A stretch of 64,000 nt of DNA from Chamaelirium japonicum (Eukaryota > Streptophyta > Magnoliopsida > Liliales > Melanthiaceae). Below, piece by piece: positions 57,455-64,000 of this stretch (within the stretch, counting starts at the first letter, position 1; each line of letters begins with the position of its first letter). The position numbers and the translations under genes are program-made. The stretch spans positions 22,469,572-22,533,571 of the forward strand of contig OX393549.1 in the NCBI GenBank assembly GCA_947650365.1. Direction: 5' to 3'. The notes beneath the pieces were generated by a model. It worked only from the letters and a program-made list of their open reading frames with translations, did no database searches and was not told the origin of the DNA.

Positions 57455-58860
57455 ATAGGTGTTAAAGTCACCCCTTTGACACATAGATGTACCCCTCCCC
57501 TTCCAAGATGTAGTCTGGGGCGGGGGGGTACACTTGGACTCCTCTTATAAGCTGCTTCATGAAAAAGGATCCCATAATAGTCGGTCCCTTCCTAGCTATG
57601 ATACTCTTTATATTTTGGCCATATATATGCGTGTATTAAAAGTCACCCTTATGACACATAGATGTACCCCCCCACCAATGATATAGGGGGTTATACATGG
57701 ACTCCTCTTATAATCTCTTATATAAATAAGGGTCCCACAATAGTGAGACCCCTCCTACCTATTAGACTATTTATAATTTGACCACACACATGTAGGTGTT
57801 AAAGTCACCCATTTGATACAGAAAATATACCCCTCTATGATGTAGTCGAGGAGAGGGGTACGCTTGGACCCCTTTTACAATCTGCTTTATGAATAAGTAT
57901 CCCACAATAATAGGGCTCGTTCTAGCTATGAGACTCTTTATATTTGGCCACACAAATGCAGGTGTTAAAATCACCCATTTAACACATAGATGTACCCCCT
58001 AATGTTATAATCGAAGGGGGTATATTTGAACTCCTCTCATAATTTGCTGCATGAATAAGGATCCCATAATAGTGGGACCTTTTCTACCTATGGAACTCTT
58101 TATATTTTGGCCACACACATACGAGGGTTAAAGTTACCCTTTTGACACAAAGATATACCCCCATGATATAGTCATAGAGGGGGTTACACTTGGACTCTAT
58201 TGGTAATAATCTGCTACTTTAATAAGGATCCTGCATGTAATAAGGGGGCTAGTTATGAGACTTTATAATTTGCCACAATCAATCAGATGTTAAAGTTACT
58301 CCTTTGATATATAGATATACCCCCCATGATGTAGTCTAGAGGGATACACTTGGATTGCTCTCATAATCTGCTATATGAATAACGATCCCACAATAATGAG
58401 ACCCCTCCTAGTTATGAGACTCTTTATATTTTGCCCACACATATGTAGGTGTTAAAGTTACCCCTTTCATACATAGATTTATCACCTATGATGTAGTGGG
58501 CGTGGGGGGAGGGGGGGTACACTTGGACTTCTCTCATAATCTTGCTACATGAATAATGATCCCACAATAGTATGACCCCTCTTAGCAATGGTACTCTTTA
58601 TATTTTGGCCACACATATAAGTCTTAAACCAATCCTTTGACAAATAGATGTACCCCCATGATGTCGGGGGGTGGGGGGGGTGGGTACACTTGGATTCCTA
58701 TCATAATCTGTTACATAAATAATGTTCCCACAATCGAGGGATCTCTCCTAGCAATGAGACCCTTTATATTTTAGCCACATACATACTGGTGTTAAAGCTA
58801 CCCCTTTAATACATAAATATACCCCTCAATGATATAGTTTGGGGGGGGGAAGGGGGTTTA
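57455..58860. repeat. Tandem array of a ~166-bp repeat, nine copies
   Basis: Units begin GGTGTTAAAGTCACCC at about 57462, 57637, 57798, 57963, 58128, 58290, 58451, 58622 and 58792, spacing 161-175 bp. Each includes ATAGATGTACCCCC, a G-rich ACACTTGGACT, ATCCCACAATAGT and CTCTTTATATTTTGGCCACACA. Copies differ, especially in the G/C-run. A unit length near a nucleosome repeat is typical of plant satellites. Confidence 0.88.
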
Positions 58861-58861
58861 T

Positions 58862-59190
58862 GTGGGTACAAATATTGTACCGGACCAGACCCATATTGGC
58901 CCGCGCAACGGCCCAAAAAGGCAAACCTAGCCCATAGAACGAATTTATAGGGCCCGCAAGTCAAGCCCCCCCTATTGGGCCCAAGCAACGACCCAATAAG
59001 GGCCCAACGAGGAGGCGCAGGATCAGTGCCACCTCAGCACTACCATCTCATTATTACCATATCAGCACAGGCTTCAGCTATAATTGGACCCTTTTGGAAT
59101 TCAATAAAAGGGGTGGATCACTCGATCAGAGGAGAAAAGGATTCCTGAGCCAAAGCTCACGTCTCCCCTTCTTATGTAGACTAACGAAAC
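58862..59190 (+). mobile_element. Truncated gypsy-type LTR
   Basis: Starts TGTGGGTACAAATATTGTACC, similar to the terminus of the palindromic family, and contains a TATA-like CAATAAAAGG near 59101. It ends where the second duplicated segment begins (59191). Confidence 0.5.
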
Positions 59191-60087
59191 CCATATATGG
59201 ACTTAAACAATTAAGCCTTACGTCAATGATATATAAAGTTCAATAATGGTATTACTTCATTTCATTTCATGAAGAATATTGTTGACCAATGTATATACCT
59301 TAAGGTTAGTGGGAGCAAGTTTATCTTTTAGTTGTATATGTGGATAATGTCCTACTTGCTAGTAGCGATTTGGGATTTTATGTGAAACTGAGAAATTCAT
59401 ATAGACAGATTCTGAGGGCTTCTTGGTTTGTCTCAAAAGTCTTACATTAAAAATTTTCTTGATAGATTCAATATGCTAAATTGCTCTCCTGGCCCAACAC
59501 CAAGTAATGACGATGAACTTTGTAAAGCTCAATGTCCGAGAAAAGATTTAGAGATGACAGATAGAAGTAATTGCTTATGCATCCTTAGTTGGGACCTTAA
59601 TGTATGCACAAACATATACTGAGGATTTGTTATGTTATTGAAATGTTCGGTATATACCAGAGTGATCCAGTGTTGAATTATTAGAAGACTGCAAAGAAAG
59701 TATTGTGATATTTATAAGGAATGAAGGGCTACATGCTTACATATAAACAGTCTGATCATTTCAAAGTGATTGGATATTATGACTCAAATTTTGTTAGGTG
59801 TCTTGATAGTCGGAAATCTACATTGGGATATATATTCCTACTTGCTAGAGGTGTCATTTCGTAGAAGAGCGACAAGTAGACATTGGCCACTCCTTCCACC
59901 ATGGATGCGAGTTTGTTGTTTGCTATGAGGTTACTTCATAAAAGGTTATAGTTGCAGAATTTATCATAGGACTCAGGTTGTACATTCTATCTTAAGACCA
60001 TTACGAAATTTCTGTGATAATTTTGCTTATGTATTTTTCTTTAAAAACAACAAAAGTTCTAATGGGTCTAAACATATTAACATAAAT

Positions 60088-62937
60088 CATCTATTTTTTT
60101 TAGTGGTAAATAAATGATTAAATCCAAAGAAAAAACCAAAAGAAAAGGGTAAGGACTGTAGGGTAAGATCCCAATAGTAGCATACCAACATGGTTTCTAT
60201 CAAAGGAGTCTAGTCCAACATTGCAAAAAACTAAAATCCTAAACTGAACAAACACTACAGAAGCTAGCAAAAGTGATTGATAGCAACCCCAAAATTAAAA
60301 GACTGCCAATAGATAGACGGAGGAAAAGATTACCTCTCATTGTCTAGGGAGAACATAAGAGGAACCAAACGATGACTTCCGTCCTACCAGGTCAAGAATC
60401 AGCACGAACATCCAAGGATCTAGAAGAGCTTGGACCCTCTGAGCTAAGTGAATATATTCTGGCTAGCTAGGAAGATTTTTTGGAGGATCAAAGAAGAAAA
60501 CTTCTTTCCTACCAAAGCAATAAACAGCAGTAGCAACCAACCAAGCAGCAATCGAGGAACAAGATGGGCTTGGGCCCTTCAAAGTAGATTACTTGTCTTT
60601 CAATTAACATCTAGAAACAATGCAGCAATCGTAGAACTAAATGGGCTAGGACCTTCAAAACAGATAGTCGAAAGGCAAAGAATGATCAACTAACACTCAA
60701 ACAACAAAAACCCCACAAACAATTTGGCAGGAACTACAAATCATGCTTCAAGAAGGATCATATAAGGGGTCAGATAAATGGGCCAATGGATTAAAAACCT
60801 TTGCACAAGGGGCCCAATCTGTAACCAACTAAAGAACAATAGGGGCTATTTTTCTGCACTCTACAGTCTGAAGAATCTACACATACCTGTAGGTCACCTT
60901 GGAAAAAACCTCTTCCTTAGTGGATATATTCCCATTATGAGCCTTGCTATTCCTTTCAAACCATAAGGGAAAATCAATATGGTCAACGGTATTTCCCCAT
61001 TAAGCTTATAGCCTTATCAAGTAAAACTAAGATAATTTTGCAAGTTTTTTTTAAGGAGAACCCTGCGCTAAGGGAACCCATCACATTCTCTCATAGCTAT
61101 TAGCCCATACATGTTGAGCAAAGAGACATTTAAAGAGCAAATTCTTTACAGTTTCTTCTTCTTGACAACAAAGGAAGCATCTAATGCCAAGAAAGATTCC
61201 ACTCCTTCGAAACTAAGGGATAGTGAGAAGTCTATTCCAGATGGCCCTCCAAGAACAAAAGCTATGATTTGAGGGTGCGTAAGAATTGCATAGGATTTTT
61301 GCCCAAGCTTTCGGATCTCCTTCTGACCTCATAGAATCCCAAGCATGTGCGTAAAGAAAAAATACCATTACTTGTTTTACTCTAGCTGATAGTCTTCCAA
61401 CAAGTTAGAAGAATTAGGAACTTTTTTAATAGTAGAGAACATATTGGATAAGTCCTAGCTCGCAGGATGAGAAAGTCTCTAAGTGCCATTAACAATCCAG
61501 GTGCTGAGTTTAGGCCATCCCAAATGGAGATCAACCAAAGAGTGCATCCCTATCATCTGAATCAGACTTCTACCTTCAATCAATGGATCCCTCCATCTGT
61601 CAATCTTGCTGCCATCAACTATCCAAAAATTAAAATTCTGAGCTAGAACTTCTCTACTTTGAAGGATGCCTTTACAAACACTAGAGGCATAATGCGTAGG
61701 GGAGACTTCCCAAAAAGAGTGAGGTCTAAATACCTAGCTTTCATCCAAGATGATCAAAGATCATTATCATGAGTAAGAAAAATCCAGCCATGTTTAAGGT
61801 AGCTAGCTCTATCTATATCTACTATAGTCCGGATCCCAAGCCTACCTTCTTTCTTAGGTTTACAAACCTCATTCCATCAAACATGTACAAAAGAGTTCTC
61901 CCAATGAAATTTCCTAATCCACTTCTCAAGAGTAAATTGAATATATGTCAAGATTGTAAAAACTGCCGCCAAGTAATACAAATAGCAAGACAAAACTGAT
62001 TTAACCATAGTTAGTCTACCTCTGATTGATAAGCTTTTGATTTTCCAGTATGCAAGCTTCAGTCTGAACTTCTCCACCAAGGGATGGAAGAAACTCAGCA
62101 TTTTTCTAGCAGAAAACAAAGGGAAGCTGGGATACTACACTGGAAATCTACCCAAAGAGATACCCAATTATGCTGCCAACTCATTACGCTGGGTGACTGA
62201 CTTTGGAACATATATGGTACTATTCTCCTTGCTCACCTACAATCCCGTCTCCCTTCCAAACTCTTTCAAGATGAGAGCAATTTCTTGAATAGATTTCTTG
62301 GAAGCCATAGAAAAGATCATAAGGTCACCTAGAAACATTAAGTGAGAGAAGCATGGAGCTACTCCAATACTAAAGCTTTTCCATCTGCTAGTCTATAATC
62401 CTTCCTCCAAGGCTAATGTTAAACTTTCTACAATAATAGAGAACAAATAAGGTGATAATGGGTAACCTTGCCATAGGCCTCTGATAGACTTAATAAACCC
62501 TTGAGGGACACCATTCAGAAAAATAGAGAAACATGGAGAGAATAGGCACTCCTTGACCCATCCTATCATTTTCATCGGGAAGCCAAGACTAGCCAAAGCA
62601 TGAAGAATGAATTCCCGGCTGACCTTGTCATAAGCTTTTGCAAAATCAACATTCATACAACCTCTTTTGGGTCTTCTCTTCACCTCGAACCCTCTCAGCA
62701 ACTCATGAGCCAAGAGTATATTATCAGTGATCCGTCTACCAGGGATAAAAGCTGATTAATTAGCTGAGATGAGTTCACCCATCAAAATCTACAATCTATT
62801 AGCCATAATCTTAGAAATAAATTTATATAAACTGTTGCAAAGAGATATAGATCTAAAGTTCTTAAGGTGATTAGCATTTTGGACTTTGGGAATTAGGGCA
62901 ACAAATGTATGATTGATATCTTTAAGCACAAGATTGT
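60088..62937 (-). pseudogene. LINE (L1-type), copy B
   Basis: Same RT motifs as 47096-49945 (MAHELLRGFEVKRRPKRGC, GLWQGYPLSPYLF at 62393-62713). It is inserted at the same Copia position, so it was duplicated together with the Copia and did not insert independently. Confidence 0.85.
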
Positions 62938-63436
62938 CTTGTTGTTAGAGAGAGATCATGAGATCATCTGGTGTTCCTTGAGCATATAAGCACAAGATTA
63001 ACGATTGTGGAACCATTAACGAAGGCATTGGCGGCTACCTTGTATAAAGAACATGTACTATATGGGACTTCTTAACTCTTTTCATGTATGATGTAAAGAT
63101 ATCATTCAGTTATTATATGTGATCATATTTTTTAATAATGATGATCTTGTGGTTTATTTTTCTATATTTTCATGATATTGTATACATAAAAGTTGGATGT
63201 TTGACAAAATATTTGTTTTTAACATAATTGTTTGTATCAAGAAAGACATTTGAATTATTCATAAAGTCAATTGGCTATATAAAGTTTCTTGGTTAGAGGT
63301 GTTCACTGATAATGTGATATATGGAAGGTCGTATATCGTTAAATGATGTATTAACCACCATGATCCATACCATTAAATTTCTTCTAACAAAGATTTATGG
63401 AATAAGATTTTGTAGACAAGATGGGCCAAGTGGGAG

Positions 63437-64000
63437 AATGTTGGATACAACCCATTTAATTGGACCAACCCATTTGATGTAGCACATATTGCCACTAGAG
63501 TTGGGATAGCTCTTCGTAGACAGAAGGTTGTATCTCTTCATTGAGGGTTGTGACTTTTCACGATTGAAGGTTGTGTCCCTCAATGGATGAAGAGTTGTGC
63601 CCCTTTATCGTGTCTCCTTGATGGGTTAGAAGATTCTATAAATAGAGGTTCTAGGTCCACAAATCCACTATCAGAATTGTTTATGAAATTCCATAGCAGT
63701 TTCACACACACGGACTAAGGACAGTGAGGAAGATCAATCATTGGGCAAGGAAACATACATTCTCGTTGCATTTATAATTTGATTTTTTGTCCCAAGGAAT
63801 GATATCAACGCTTCCGATTCTATCAAGCATGACCAACATTATATACCACTTACAAAGTGTGTGATCACCTACGGACGAGAATACCACTCCGAGATAGATA
63901 TACAACTACCCCCCAACTGATATAAAGTATAAACTAACATCAGTTTGGCTACAAAAGAAAGGAAATTTTTTATCCAATATCCACTCAAAGTGTAAATTTA
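63437..64000 (+). mobile_element. Copia 3' LTR, copy B (runs off the window)
   Basis: Starts TGTTGGATACAACCC after GTGGGAGAA and follows 50445-51010, including the TATA-like CTATAAATAG at 63635. The right end is beyond the window. Confidence 0.65.

Larger units (their letters stand above)
59191..64000. repeat. 4.8-kb duplicated segment, copy B
   Basis: Matches 46199-51010 through to the window edge. Holds a Copia RT remnant (59428-59622: SQKSYIKNFLDRFNM), the same LINE at the same place (60088-62937), the Copia C-terminus and the start of the 3' LTR at 63437. Copy B lacks the first part of the RT. Confidence 0.92.

Noticed and set aside
58862-59190. Full LTR retrotransposon
   Set aside because: Only a 5' LTR part is present; no PBS, internal region or second LTR.

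Overview
This window is plant nuclear DNA, most likely from a monocot and possibly a palm. The signs are a Rab5-type (RABF2) GTPase gene split into seven coding exons with very long introns, two plant defensin genes whose signal peptide and mature region resemble the oil-palm EGAD1 type as I remember it, and dense LTR, LINE, PIF/Harbinger and MITE sequence. The species call rests on remembered similarity and is only an inference.

Layout. 1-398 is the promoter and 5' UTR of the Rab gene, with a CT microsatellite. 399-20874 is the RABF2 coding region: exons at 399-437, 532-609, 689-856, 993-1041, 1174-1247, 16601-16694 and 20774-20874 join into an intact 200-residue protein ending in Ala-Cys-Cys-Ser. 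Intron 5 is 15.35 kb and holds several nested elements: a small TIR element (2458-2798, 9-bp TSD); a second small TIR element (2928-14840) split by an 11.6-kb palindromic LTR element (3200-14801, TSD GCCGT); a SMART-like TRIM (15464-15724); and a solo LTR of the palindrome's family (15877-16545, TSD GTTGC).

21-30 kb is intergenic or spliced 3' UTR territory with LINE relics and many MITEs. 30.8-31.2 kb holds defensin copy 1, whose splice donor looks damaged. 32.06-32.41 kb is a complete TRIM with TSD CAAGA. 32.9-34.0 kb is a Copia pol relic. 34.6-37.3 kb is a decayed PIF/Harbinger element with transposase and Myb-like genes. 38.6-41.7 kb is repeat-rich, including a 580-bp tandem duplication. 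42.88-46.49 kb is a 1.8-kb tandem duplication carrying a Copia RT fragment. 46.2-51.01 kb is Copia with an internal LINE, and this 4.8-kb block recurs at 59.19-64.0 kb. Between these copies lie defensin copy 2 (intact, 51880-52275), a Copia 3' end with its LTR, a LINE RT relic, a CACTA-like end, and nine tandem copies of a ~166-bp repeat (57.46-58.86 kb).

The cellular genes are the Rab5 GTPase (endosomal/vacuolar trafficking) and two secreted antimicrobial defensins. They are not functionally linked; everything else is mobile-element sequence. The strongest candidate for something new is the palindromic LTR element. Its two outer termini are both U3 ends, it is flanked by a matching 5-bp TSD, and it carries a third LTR in the middle that lacks exactly its last 9 bases. 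It looks like an inverted cDNA dimer that integrated as one unit. Coordinates of gene exons, LTRs and TSDs were read by eye from the sequence; divergence values and database matches could not be computed.
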